A DNA stretch of 6,184 nucleotides from Planctomycetaceae bacterium. Lineage in GTDB: Bacteria; Planctomycetota; Planctomycetia; Planctomycetales; Planctomycetaceae. The notes under the pieces are model-generated. The model was not told the DNA's origin and did not search any database. It saw nothing but the letters and a program-made list of their open reading frames with translations. The translations under genes and the position numbers were made by a program. The stretch covers positions 1-6,184 of the forward strand of contig CANHVD010000367.1 of the NCBI GenBank assembly GCA_947463775.1, given 5' to 3'. Positions 1-5,854 of this stretch are shown piece by piece; the stretch's first letter is position 1; each line of letters starts with the position of its first letter.

Positions 1-348
1 GACGCGCCGAAGGAGTTTCAGCAAACTGAGTCGGGGCTGAAATATCGAGTCCTGCGGAAGTCAGATGGCCGGCAGCCAAAGGCTCAGGATACCGTCACCG
101 TCAATTATCGCGGCTGGCTGGACAGCGGTAAAGAATTCGACAGTTCTTACAAACGCGGCGAGCCGATCTCGTTTCCGCTGAACGGTGTCATTCCGGGCTG
201 GACTGAGGGCATGCAGCTCATCGGTGAAGGTGGCATGATTGAACTTTGGATTCCGTCAAGACTCGGTTACGGCGCAGAAGGATCACCGGGCTCCGTGCCA
301 CCCAATGCCACGTTACACTTTATTGTGGAACTGATCAGCGTCAGTTAG
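1..348 (+). CDS. FKBP-type peptidyl-prolyl cis-trans isomerase, C-terminal part (5' end outside window)
   Basis: This enzyme catalyses cis-trans isomerisation of X-Pro peptide bonds during protein folding. The reading frame is open from base 1, and 115 residues are visible before a TAG stop. They cover a complete FKBP domain (about residues 11-115 of the visible part). The residues lining the FKBP12 active pocket can be matched: Tyr36 (VNYRG), Phe46-Asp47 (KEFDSS), Val63-Ile64 and Trp67 (VIPGW), Tyr90 (LGYG) and Phe107 (LHFIVEL). The catalytic domain therefore looks intact and active. The missing N-terminus would show whether it is a secreted Mip/FkpA-like form with a signal peptide or dimerisation helices, or a minimal cytoplasmic FKBP; the charged linker before SGLKY suggests an N-terminal extension. 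It runs tail to tail into the next gene with 4 bp between stops, so the two are not in one operon. The family call is firm; the subtype is open. Confidence 0.95.
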   Translation, partial: DAPKEFQQTESGLKYRVLRKSDGRQPKAQDTVTVNYRGWLDSGKEFDSSYKRGEPISFPLNGVIPGWTEGMQLIGEGGMIELWIPSRLGYGAEGSPGSVPPNATLHFIVELISVS

Positions 349-352
349 TCCC

Positions 353-2065
353 TCAAAAAGATCCGGCACCCTGCGGTGTACAGGACTCGTTGAGAATCAC
401 CAGTTCCGGAACGCGAGCTTCGCCGTCCTGTTCGGCAAGCCTGCGGTCGAGCTCAACGATCATTGGAATCTGTTGACGAATCTCAGTAACAGTGAAGACA
501 ACCTGCTTGCGGAAATGTACGTAAGCCCCCATCAGGTTCATGATCGAACTGAGCCCGGCGACGCCCATCGGAAGTGCAGCAAAGAGATTACGCCAATACA
601 GGTACCGCGTGTCACGGTGCCTCATCATTTCCCGAGTCAGTCTGGCGAAGCCCATCAGATCTCGTTTGATCTCAAACCAACGCGGTCGATGCTTTGACTT
701 CACCTTCAGCAGCTTTGAAAGTCGCAGGACTCGATCAAAGTACCGCTTTGGTTCGTAGACCGTCGACACCACAGTGACCAGATCTTCCATGATCCGCTTC
801 CGGCTGCGCTGAGTTCTGAAATTCAGGCCGGCAATAGTCTGGTCAATCGGCTGAGAATCAAGACTGCGATCTTCTCCCTGTGCGAACATTTCCAGCTCAG
901 AATCGATCAGGCGACCACCCATCGACAACAACCGACGCTCTTTCAGCAACCTGCGGGTTAACTGAGTATTCGGGAGGGCGACGAGAAGTCCGACCATCGC
1001 GAAGTTGATACAGGCGTCCTCGATAAGCTCAATCATCAACTCATCGACGCCATCTTTCTCACCATCAAAGCCGAGGATAAATCCACCAAACGCGACCATT
1101 CCATGATCGTAAAGTTTGTGAATTCGATCCAGAATGGGACGATACGAGTTCTGCTTCTTCTGAGTAATCCGCAGGACGTCCGGGTCGGGCGTTTCGATGC
1201 CAAAGAAGACGTTGCGAAACTCTGCCTCACGCATCTGAGCCATCAGAGAATCATCGTCCATCAGATTCAAAGATGCCTCGGTGGCATAATAGAACGGACT
1301 ACCATTCCGGCGGTTCCAGGCGATAAGTCCCGGGAGCAGATTCTTCGTCAGATTGACTTTGTTTCCGATGAAGTTGTCATCCACGATGAAGACTTCGCCG
1401 GAGTACCCCTGAGCCAGCAAGGCATCCAGTTCGTTGGAAATCTGCTCGACCGTTTTCGTGCGGGGCCGACGACCATACAATTCAATGATGTCGCAGAATT
1501 CACAGTTGAAGGGGCAGCCGCGAGAGTACTGAATGTTGATCATCAAATACTGATCAAATTCCACCAGGTCGAAACGCGGGGTTGGAGAGATGGTCACATC
1601 CGGCTTGTTGCGCTCTGTGAAGACGCCATACGGATTTCCCTGACGCCACGATTCCAGCCACAGCGGAATCACTTCTTCGCCTTCACCCACAACCAGCGTA
1701 TGAGCCCTGCGATAAAGTTCTGACTCGCTGGAAGGATCCGCCCCACCCACAACGATGTACTTGTCCTCTGAAACGGCTCTCTCAATGATCTCGAGCAGGC
1801 CTGGTTGCTGGGGCAACATGCCGCCAGTACAGACCATATCCGCCCAATCCCAATCAGACTCTTGCAACGGCCGTACGTTAAGGTCAGCCAGTCGAAACTC
1901 CCAGTGCTGAGGCATGATGGCCGCGACCGTCAGCAACCCCAATGGTGGCGAAATTGACTTCGCGCCCTTGAGTTCACAGGAAGCAGAGAAGCTCCAGAAT
2001 GACTCCGTCTTGAACTCGGGATTGATCAGCAGGCAACGTATCGCCTGATCCGGAGAAAGCTTCAT
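353..2065 (-). CDS. B12-binding radical SAM protein with DUF4070-type C-terminus
   Basis: This 570-residue protein has the architecture of cobalamin-dependent radical SAM enzymes. Residues 10-150 form a Rossmann-like B12-binding region (start CLLINPEF; VVGGADP at 105-111; VVGEGEE at 125-131). The radical SAM core follows at about 170-370. It carries CxxxCxxC (Cys184, Cys188, Cys191, within SRGCPFNCEFCDI), which binds the [4Fe-4S] cluster, then FFGIETPD (287-294) and GGFILGFDGE (327-336). Residues 370-540 resemble the DUF4070 extension, the architecture also found in HpnP, the hopanoid C-2 methylase. Relatives often methylate unreactive carbons, but the substrate here cannot be read from sequence. 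I see no DxHxxG lower-ligand motif in the B12 region. The ATG start is constrained: an in-frame TAG lies nine codons upstream with no ATG, GTG or TTG between. No clear ribosome-binding site precedes it. It is probably transcribed alone, given 576 bp upstream. Methylase function is inference. Confidence 0.9.
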   Translation of the reverse strand: MKLSPDQAIRCLLINPEFKTESFWSFSASCELKGAKSISPPLGLLTVAAIMPQHWEFRLADLNVRPLQESDWDWADMVCTGGMLPQQPGLLEIIERAVSEDKYIVVGGADPSSESELYRRAHTLVVGEGEEVIPLWLESWRQGNPYGVFTERNKPDVTISPTPRFDLVEFDQYLMINIQYSRGCPFNCEFCDIIELYGRRPRTKTVEQISNELDALLAQGYSGEVFIVDDNFIGNKVNLTKNLLPGLIAWNRRNGSPFYYATEASLNLMDDDSLMAQMREAEFRNVFFGIETPDPDVLRITQKKQNSYRPILDRIHKLYDHGMVAFGGFILGFDGEKDGVDELMIELIEDACINFAMVGLLVALPNTQLTRRLLKERRLLSMGGRLIDSELEMFAQGEDRSLDSQPIDQTIAGLNFRTQRSRKRIMEDLVTVVSTVYEPKRYFDRVLRLSKLLKVKSKHRPRWFEIKRDLMGFARLTREMMRHRDTRYLYWRNLFAALPMGVAGLSSIMNLMGAYVHFRKQVVFTVTEIRQQIPMIVELDRRLAEQDGEARVPELVILNESCTPQGAGSF

Positions 2066-2091
2066 ACAGGGGGTTTTCCCGGCGATTTTCT

Positions 2092-2120
2092 AAATTCAAG
2101 TTGGAGGAGTTGCCGGTCAA
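2092..2120 (-). promoter_or_regulatory. Weak candidate sigma-70-like promoter for the radical SAM gene
   Basis: On the minus strand a TTGACC (-35-like, plus-strand 2115-2120) is followed after 17 bp by GAATTT (plus-strand 2092-2097), about 27 bp before the start codon of the radical SAM gene. The -35 match is good (5 of 6) and the spacing is ideal, but the -10 match is poor. Position is the main argument. It may be chance. Confidence 0.2.
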
Positions 2121-2185
2121 AGTCTGCATAACTTCAGGAGATACAGCCGACGTCCTCAAAATCAAAACAGCCCATGCAGGGCCGC

Positions 2186-2202
2186 GCATCAGAGACTGAT
2201 GC
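2186..2202. repeat. Perfect 7-bp inverted repeat with 3-nt loop
   Basis: GCATCAG (2186-2192) and CTGATGC (2196-2202) are perfect inverted repeats around AGA. The transcript of either strand would form a tight hairpin. No T-run follows on either strand, so a classical intrinsic terminator is unlikely. It lies about 120 bp upstream of the radical SAM start codon and could be a protein-binding site, part of a leader, or chance. The structure is certain; the role is unknown. Confidence 0.5.
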
Positions 2203-2641
2203 ACCAAGCCTCTGGGTGAACCTCAGCCATCATGTTGTTTGCCCCCTGTCTTGGCAATCCTTCCGAGACTCAATCCGTTCGAGTATTCCATTTCCTTTAC
2301 TCTTCGGACCTGCATCTTTGTTCCCATGCTTCATAGCCTGGCTAATCATTGCGACACGAAGAGACTGTGTGATCATCCACGTCAGAGTCACAAGCGATGT
2401 CGACTGGTCATGATCATCAGGCTCGCACGAAACGACATGGCGCACCCTAATGATGCCTTTCCCTGCGTTTTCTGCGATTCCCAGGAGCTAGCCGCCTGTT
2501 CCTCGATCCGGTCTAAACATTCTACTCGCCCCGCTCAACATCAAGCAGGAATGTAAGACGTTCAGATCTTATTATCCCCACACTTCGACAGGCCGATTTC
2601 GGAATCTCTGCGGTAGCCAATCCCGGCTTCGTCGGGCGCGC

Positions 2642-3505
2642 TTAGTAAAACGCCGTCGCGAGTTTGCGGCGGAACTCGGAGGCGAGTTTAGATTTGGAGC
2701 CCATGACGGTGAGCAGTCCGACCATGGCTTCTTTGGCAGCGATACCAACACCGGATCGATCAGCTTTCACGATCTCCAGCAACATTGTGCAGGCTTCTTC
2801 AAAGCGGCTGTCGGCTCCAAGAGCTTCCGCGAGTTTCAACTGCAGAGTCAAATCGCCGGGGTTGGCTTCCAGTGCTTTCTTGGCTTCACTGACGCCGCCG
2901 GACTCTTCGACCTGACTACGCATATCGAGTTGCGCGAGCAGCGCCTGAGCTTCTGGTTCGAGAAAGCCACGCTTGTTGAGTTCGTCCAGGATCTCGCGGC
3001 TTTCCTGATCACGATTCAGCTCGATGAGAACTCGCGCGTGAGCGATCCGGAACTCCGCAATGTCTGGTTCCAGTTCCGACGCTTTCCGATAGCTGGCTTC
3101 AGCCAGTTCAACTGATCCATCAGTCTCATGCTGCTGGCCCTGAGTAAACGCCTCCATCGAAGCCGATGGCATGAAACCTTTCAGCCACTCGCGAAGCTGA
3201 GGCTCTGTCTGCACGCCGGCAAAGTGACTGGCTGGCTGACCGTCGACCATGGCCACGACAAAAGGAATCGATTGCACTCCGAACGCACCGGCGATTTCCG
3301 GGCATTCGTCGACGTTGACCTTCACGAGGCAGAATGCTCCGTTGGCTTCGTTGGTCAACTTCTCCAGCAATGGAATCAACTGACGACAAGGACCGCACCA
3401 CTCAGCCCAGAAGTCGACCACAACCGGCCGGATCATCGACTGCTGAATGACGTCCTCGCGGAACGTTTCCATGTTGGTGCTGATAATATTGGGCGCGTCA
3501 GACAT
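2642..3505 (-). CDS. Thioredoxin-TPR fusion protein (CnoX/YbbN type)
   Basis: This 287-residue cytoplasmic protein has a thioredoxin fold at about residues 8-112 and helical TPR-like repeats at about 115-287. The redox motif WCGPC is at 36-40 (Cys37 and Cys40), preceded by VVDFWAE, and the cis-proline is Pro81 (QSIPF). The C-terminal half is Ala/Leu/Glu rich with repeat signatures such as AEASYRKASELEPD, and ends in EFRRKLATAFY, similar to the usual end of YbbN homologues. Length matches the family (about 280-300 residues). E. coli CnoX is a chlorine-activated holdase that hands clients to GroEL and DnaK and lacks the full CxxC. This protein keeps both cysteines, so reductase activity is plausible. 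It lies 52 bp downstream of the PTPS gene on the same strand, so co-transcription is possible. No clear ribosome-binding site precedes the ATG. The fusion class is firm; the chaperone role is inferred from homologues. Confidence 0.93.
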   Translation of the reverse strand: MSDAPNIISTNMETFREDVIQQSMIRPVVVDFWAEWCGPCRQLIPLLEKLTNEANGAFCLVKVNVDECPEIAGAFGVQSIPFVVAMVDGQPASHFAGVQTEPQLREWLKGFMPSASMEAFTQGQQHETDGSVELAEASYRKASELEPDIAEFRIAHARVLIELNRDQESREILDELNKRGFLEPEAQALLAQLDMRSQVEESGGVSEAKKALEANPGDLTLQLKLAEALGADSRFEEACTMLLEIVKADRSGVGIAAKEAMVGLLTVMGSKSKLASEFRRKLATAFY

Positions 3506-3557
3506 GAGAGAACTCGAATTTCAACAAGAGAACATGCGAGAGAACAAGCGGCAACAC

Positions 3558-4067
3558 TTATTGAAGATTCAGCCAGCAGTCCGCCCACTGGCCGAAGTTT
3601 TCTTCAACGCTGACTCGCAGGCGAGTCAAACCGTGCTGCTGATCAAGCTTCAAGCGGGAGATTAACGATTGTCCGATCCAGCGGGAAATCAATTCCGCTG
3701 TCGTGTTTGCAATGGGAAGGATACAGCAATCCTCAGCCGGGAAAACCCAGCGTCGATCCTCAAACCGAGCGGTCACTTCACGTCCATCATCGGACGTAAT
3801 GACTCGAATCGCCGGATGCCGATCCGGCAACAAAACTCGGTGATCCAGCTCATGGACCAGAGCCTGTAAACCATCGCGCAGGGCAATGAAGTCGAAGACG
3901 TAATGATTTTCGTCCAGCGGCCCTTCGATCGCCGCTTCCACACGCCAGTTGTGTCCGTGAATTCGTTCACAGATCGTGCCGTTAAACGTAATAAAGTGAG
4001 CCGCGCTGAAGACCAGGGTATCCTTGGTCACTCGCACGCCAAACGCTTCTTTCGAACTCTGAGACAT
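3558..4067 (-). CDS. 6-pyruvoyl-tetrahydropterin synthase / QueD-family enzyme
   Basis: This 169-residue protein belongs to the tunnelling-fold PTPS/QueD family, which converts dihydroneopterin triphosphate to 6-pyruvoyl-tetrahydropterin or 6-carboxy-tetrahydropterin (queuosine and other 7-deazapurines). The zinc ligands are visible: His24 (FSAAHF) and His37, His39 (IHGHN). The catalytic Cys33 sits four residues before HGH. Asp75-His76 (ELDHRV) and Glu156 (VEEN) match the remaining catalytic and pterin-anchoring residues. This argues against the PTPS-III class, where Cys is replaced by Glu. The protein is about 48 residues longer than E. coli QueD. Much of the excess is a segment between LDH and NTTAE (about residues 80-118) containing a Cys-Cys pair at 114-115. 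No other queuosine gene is in view, so the product may serve queuosine, biopterin or another pterin. The gene lies between a membrane microprotein and the thioredoxin-TPR gene. The family call is firm; the product is not. Confidence 0.92.
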   Translation of the reverse strand: MSQSSKEAFGVRVTKDTLVFSAAHFITFNGTICERIHGHNWRVEAAIEGPLDENHYVFDFIALRDGLQALVHELDHRVLLPDRHPAIRVITSDDGREVTARFEDRRWVFPAEDCCILPIANTTAELISRWIGQSLISRLKLDQQHGLTRLRVSVEENFGQWADCWLNLQ

Positions 4068-4101
4068 TTTGAAGAGTCTGCTCCAAAAACCGAGATTGTT
4101 T

Positions 4102-4134
4102 CCGCCTGAAGGCCCATTGTAGATCTCCAGGCGG
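4102..4134 (-). other. Hairpin in the leader of the PTPS gene
   Basis: CCGCCTG and CAGGCGG form a perfect 7-bp GC-rich stem closing a 19-nt loop, in the 89-bp gap between the membrane microprotein and the PTPS gene, about 34 bp before the PTPS start. A run of five Ts follows on the minus strand only after 12 nt, so it is a poor intrinsic terminator. It may be a processing or leader structure, or chance. It does not resemble a preQ1 riboswitch. Confidence 0.3.
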
Positions 4135-4156
4135 CTTGCACCATAGCGACCGCATC

Positions 4157-4324
4157 TCAGGCGCGAATCCAGCGCAGGCCGAAATAACCGAACACGATGG
4201 AGAAGACCGAGAAAATCGAGAGCCTGAAAACATCCGAGGAGTTTAGAAGCAAGAGAGCATCGAATGCAAAAAGCAGACTAAGCAATATCGCCACAAAACC
4301 AATCCCAGCCCTCAAGACTCTCAT
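4157..4324 (-). CDS. Small two-helix membrane protein, 55 aa, unknown function
   Basis: I do not recognise this gene. The frame encodes 55 residues from ATG (4324-4322) to TGA (4159-4157). Residues 6-27 (core GFVAILLSLLFAFDALLLL) and about 34-50 (LSIFSVFSIVFGYFGL) are two strongly hydrophobic stretches joined by a short polar turn, NSSDVFR. Arg residues lie at both ends (Arg2, Arg5; Arg51, Arg54), so by the positive-inside rule both termini should face the cytoplasm. Such a clean helical-hairpin pattern is unlikely in random sequence and is the main evidence for a real gene. A GGAG lies 11 nt upstream of the ATG, a weak ribosome-binding site. It sits 56 bp after the EEP-fold hydrolase and 89 bp before the PTPS gene, all on the minus strand, and fills what would otherwise be a 313-bp gap. 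No motif suggests a toxin, transporter or enzyme. Confidence 0.7.
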   Translation of the reverse strand: MRVLRAGIGFVAILLSLLFAFDALLLLNSSDVFRLSIFSVFSIVFGYFGLRWIRA

Positions 4325-4380
4325 GGCCTGAAATGCTCCACAAGCCGCATCGACCCGACGGCAGATGTCCAGTGAATTCT

Positions 4381-5241
4381 TTACTGTCGCGGCAGTTCGA
4401 TTTCACTCACCACAGGAAGATGGTCCGATGGAAAGCGACCGTCGCGTTGATCTGTAAGAATGCGAAGATTCTGAACCTTGACAGAGACGCTCGTGAAGAT
4501 GAAGTCTATTCTCTGGTCAGGAACAATGGCCTGAAAACCATTCCAGGTGGAGTTGGGACCTTCGGGTTCAAAAATGGAATGCTGAAACGTGTCATTGAAC
4601 ACTACAAGGCCAGCGGAATCGGCATCAATCAGAGTCTTGTAGGGCGGCGTACCCGGAGTGGTATTGAAATCCCCTGTCAGGACAACTGGATGTTCCGAAA
4701 ACTGACTTCGAACTCGGTTCACGATCAACGCCGCACTTTCAGTGCGTGCCTGCGAACCCTTGTGATCGAAGTGAGTATTCACAACATAGAAAACAGATCC
4801 TGACTGACGGTCTTTCAGCTTCAGCCAGCTCGCAATTCGTGGCAGAGCAGCATCCCAACCTTTGCTCCCGGGCACATCGGGCGAAGGGGAAAGCCAGAAC
4901 GTGGACTTTTCGATCAGCTCAAAACGCTCGCGACGAAAGAACACCGGAGAAAATTCACCAGCGACTTTCCCATCATCGCGTCCCACGCCATAAGCCTCCA
5001 TGTCCGGAAGTCGCTGCTTAAGGTCTTCAAACTGCCCGGACAGCACCTCCTGAAAACCTGCAATGTCGACCTTGTTGCCCGAGATGATTTCAGCAACCCA
5101 GTCTTTCCGCTTAGGCCACGCGTTAACTCCATCCCCGGGATTGTTGTACCGAATATTCCAGGACATAACCGTCATCGGTTGAGCATTGGCGACATGCGAC
5201 ACGAATATCGCAAACACCGCGGCAAGGAGAGCTGTTTTCAT
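4381..5241 (-). CDS. Secreted endonuclease/exonuclease/phosphatase-family hydrolase
   Basis: This 286-residue protein has the four-layered EEP fold shared by DNase I, AP endonucleases, sphingomyelinases and inositol phosphatases. Residues 1-20 form a signal peptide with a hydrophobic core and an ANA-type cleavage site before Gln21, so it is exported. Metal-binding and catalytic motifs occur in order: SWNIRYNN (Asn29), GFQEV (Glu65), NTHFDH (His157, Asp159), TGDFN (Asp191, Asn193), RIDFIF (Asp246) and SDHLPV (Asp273, His274). All expected residues are present, so a metal-dependent phosphodiesterase or phosphatase is predicted. The substrate (nucleic acid, phospholipid headgroup or sugar phosphate) is not evident. 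The start is fixed by the signal peptide and by an in-frame TAG four codons upstream. No good ribosome-binding site precedes it, although a short upstream frame has one. It is probably the first gene of a minus-strand run toward the PTPS and thioredoxin-TPR genes. Confidence 0.93.
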   Translation of the reverse strand: MKTALLAAVFAIFVSHVANAQPMTVMSWNIRYNNPGDGVNAWPKRKDWVAEIISGNKVDIAGFQEVLSGQFEDLKQRLPDMEAYGVGRDDGKVAGEFSPVFFRRERFELIEKSTFWLSPSPDVPGSKGWDAALPRIASWLKLKDRQSGSVFYVVNTHFDHKGSQARTESAALIVNRVRSQFSEHPVVLTGDFNTTPGTPPYKTLIDADSAGLVVFNDTFQHSIFEPEGPNSTWNGFQAIVPDQRIDFIFTSVSVKVQNLRILTDQRDGRFPSDHLPVVSEIELPRQ

Positions 5242-5475
5242 CCGATGGGCTTTCTATTGTTTCATCAGCATGGACTTTTTCGTGCATACAGCATAGGCAT
5301 GGCACACTCCTTTCGACAAGCAGTTCAGAGGGAGAGGCCGTGTGGCCAACTGCAACGCAGAACAGTGGTCTCGGCGTTGGCGAAGGTCGACAAATTCTGT
5401 CAAACTGGTCCGGATCAGATGGTGCTGTTTTGATATTGAGTCCTGATTGATCCTCCTTTTGCTGAAGTACCTGGC
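5242..5475. promoter_or_regulatory. Divergent intergenic region between the EEP hydrolase and the FwdD-like gene
   Basis: These 234 bp separate two divergently transcribed genes, so promoters for both should lie here. On the minus strand a perfect TTGACA occurs near 5400 within an imperfect inverted repeat (GACA-AATTC-TGTC on the plus strand, 5389-5401), but no matching -10 box follows at the usual distance. On the plus strand a TGATATT about 45 bp before the FwdD-like start could act as a -10, without a convincing -35. The regulatory role rests on gene orientation rather than on clear boxes. Confidence 0.4.
5265..5300 (-). CDS. Possible 11-codon upstream reading frame (leader peptide)
   Basis: On the minus strand, AAAGGAG (plus-strand 5307-5313) lies 6 nt before an ATG (5300-5298). 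The frame encodes MPMLYARKSPC and ends at TGA (5267-5265), 23 bp before the hydrolase start codon. The site is the best Shine-Dalgarno match I saw ahead of any start in this window, while the hydrolase itself has none. A role in translational coupling or attenuation is possible. With so short a frame, chance is the main alternative. Confidence 0.2.
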   Translation of the reverse strand: MPMLYARKSPC

Positions 5476-5829
5476 ATGACTGAAACCTTTGTACTTATTC
5501 CCGGTCGGACCACGGATCAGGGCTGCGGCATCAGTGAGGGCAAGTTTCAGGACAAGTACCAGAAGGAAATTCGAGCCCTGCAGGTCGCCCCTGGAGATAT
5601 GGCTCGCCTTGGTTTGTCCGACGGCGATCGAGTTCGACTGACTGGCGAAGAAGGTCAGACCGTCGAAGTGTGTATCGTGTCGGCCAAGAAGGACGAATTG
5701 CCCGAAGGCTTGCTGTTCATTGCTTATGGTGACATTTCCAGCCGGCTGATGGTCGGGGACACTCACGGTTCCGGCATGCCGACCAGCAAAGGCATGGAAG
5801 TCACAATGGAACTTGTGCAGAAAGCCTGA
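5476..5829 (+). CDS. Molybdopterin dinucleotide-binding protein, FwdD/FmdD-like (formylmethanofuran dehydrogenase subunit D)
   Basis: This 117-residue protein matches the single-domain D subunit of tungsten/molybdenum formylmethanofuran dehydrogenase. In methanogens that subunit supplies the C-terminal pterin-dinucleotide-binding barrel to the catalytic B subunit. Visible signatures are the N-terminal LIPGRTTDQGCGISEGK (7-23), the segment around GDMARLGLSDGDRVRLT (40-56), which matches the ADC-like barrel, LPEGLLFIAYGD (75-86), and GDTHGSGMPTSKG (94-106), resembling the archaeal cofactor loop. Length is normal for the family. The protein has no cysteine cluster and should be cytoplasmic. Bacteria with tetrahydromethanopterin-linked C1 transfer carry related Fhc hydrolase genes, so a role in formyl or formaldehyde metabolism is the natural inference. 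No B, A or C subunit gene is in view: the hydrolase upstream is divergent and the gene downstream is an enolase-superfamily member. A stand-alone pterin-binding role is the alternative. No ribosome-binding site is evident. Confidence 0.85.
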   Translation: MTETFVLIPGRTTDQGCGISEGKFQDKYQKEIRALQVAPGDMARLGLSDGDRVRLTGEEGQTVEVCIVSAKKDELPEGLLFIAYGDISSRLMVGDTHGSGMPTSKGMEVTMELVQKA

Positions 5830-5854
5830 GCGTGGTGCAGGTTTGAGTTGTTTG

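Larger units (their letters stand above)
2066..2641. other. Long intergenic region, no supported gene
   Basis: These 576 bp separate two minus-strand genes. Open frames exist on both strands, the longest being 105 codons at 2239-2556 (+), but their translations are rich in Cys, His, Arg and Ser with no hydrophobic pattern or recognisable motif, and no start has a ribosome-binding site. The region should hold the 3' untranslated region of the thioredoxin-TPR gene (right side) and the promoter of the radical SAM gene (left side). A short imperfect hairpin lies at 2622-2636, just after the thioredoxin stop, without a T-tract. A stronger hairpin at 2186-2202 is listed separately. The stretch could be a decayed gene or a dispersed noncoding repeat, which cannot be told from one copy. 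Confidence 0.6.

Noticed and set aside
1103..1723. 206-codon plus-strand open frame
   Set aside because: It lies entirely antisense to the radical SAM gene, across the catalytic cysteine motif, and its translation shows no domain or membrane pattern.
2239..2556. 105-codon plus-strand open frame in the long gap, and overlapping minus-strand frames
   Set aside because: Composition is rich in Cys, His, Arg and Ser, there is no hydrophobic periodicity or ribosome-binding site, and frames on both strands look equally unconvincing.
2622..2636. Intrinsic terminator just after the thioredoxin-TPR gene
   Set aside because: On the transcribed minus strand only four base pairs form around a CGAAG-centred loop and no T-tract follows.
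3128..3613. 161-codon plus-strand open frame
   Set aside because: It is antisense to the thioredoxin domain and the PTPS 3' end. The opposite strand carries clear WCGPC and PTPS motifs, so this is a shadow frame.
4068..4156. preQ1 or other riboswitch ahead of the PTPS/QueD-family gene
   Set aside because: There is a 7-bp hairpin, but I could not find the compact preQ1 aptamer with its A-rich tail or any other known aptamer core.
4333..4803. 156-codon plus-strand open frame
   Set aside because: It is antisense to the EEP hydrolase, whose motifs and signal peptide are convincing. The plus-strand translation is basic and featureless.
5254..5766. 170-codon minus-strand open frame
   Set aside because: It overlaps most of the FwdD-like gene in antisense and has no recognisable motif.
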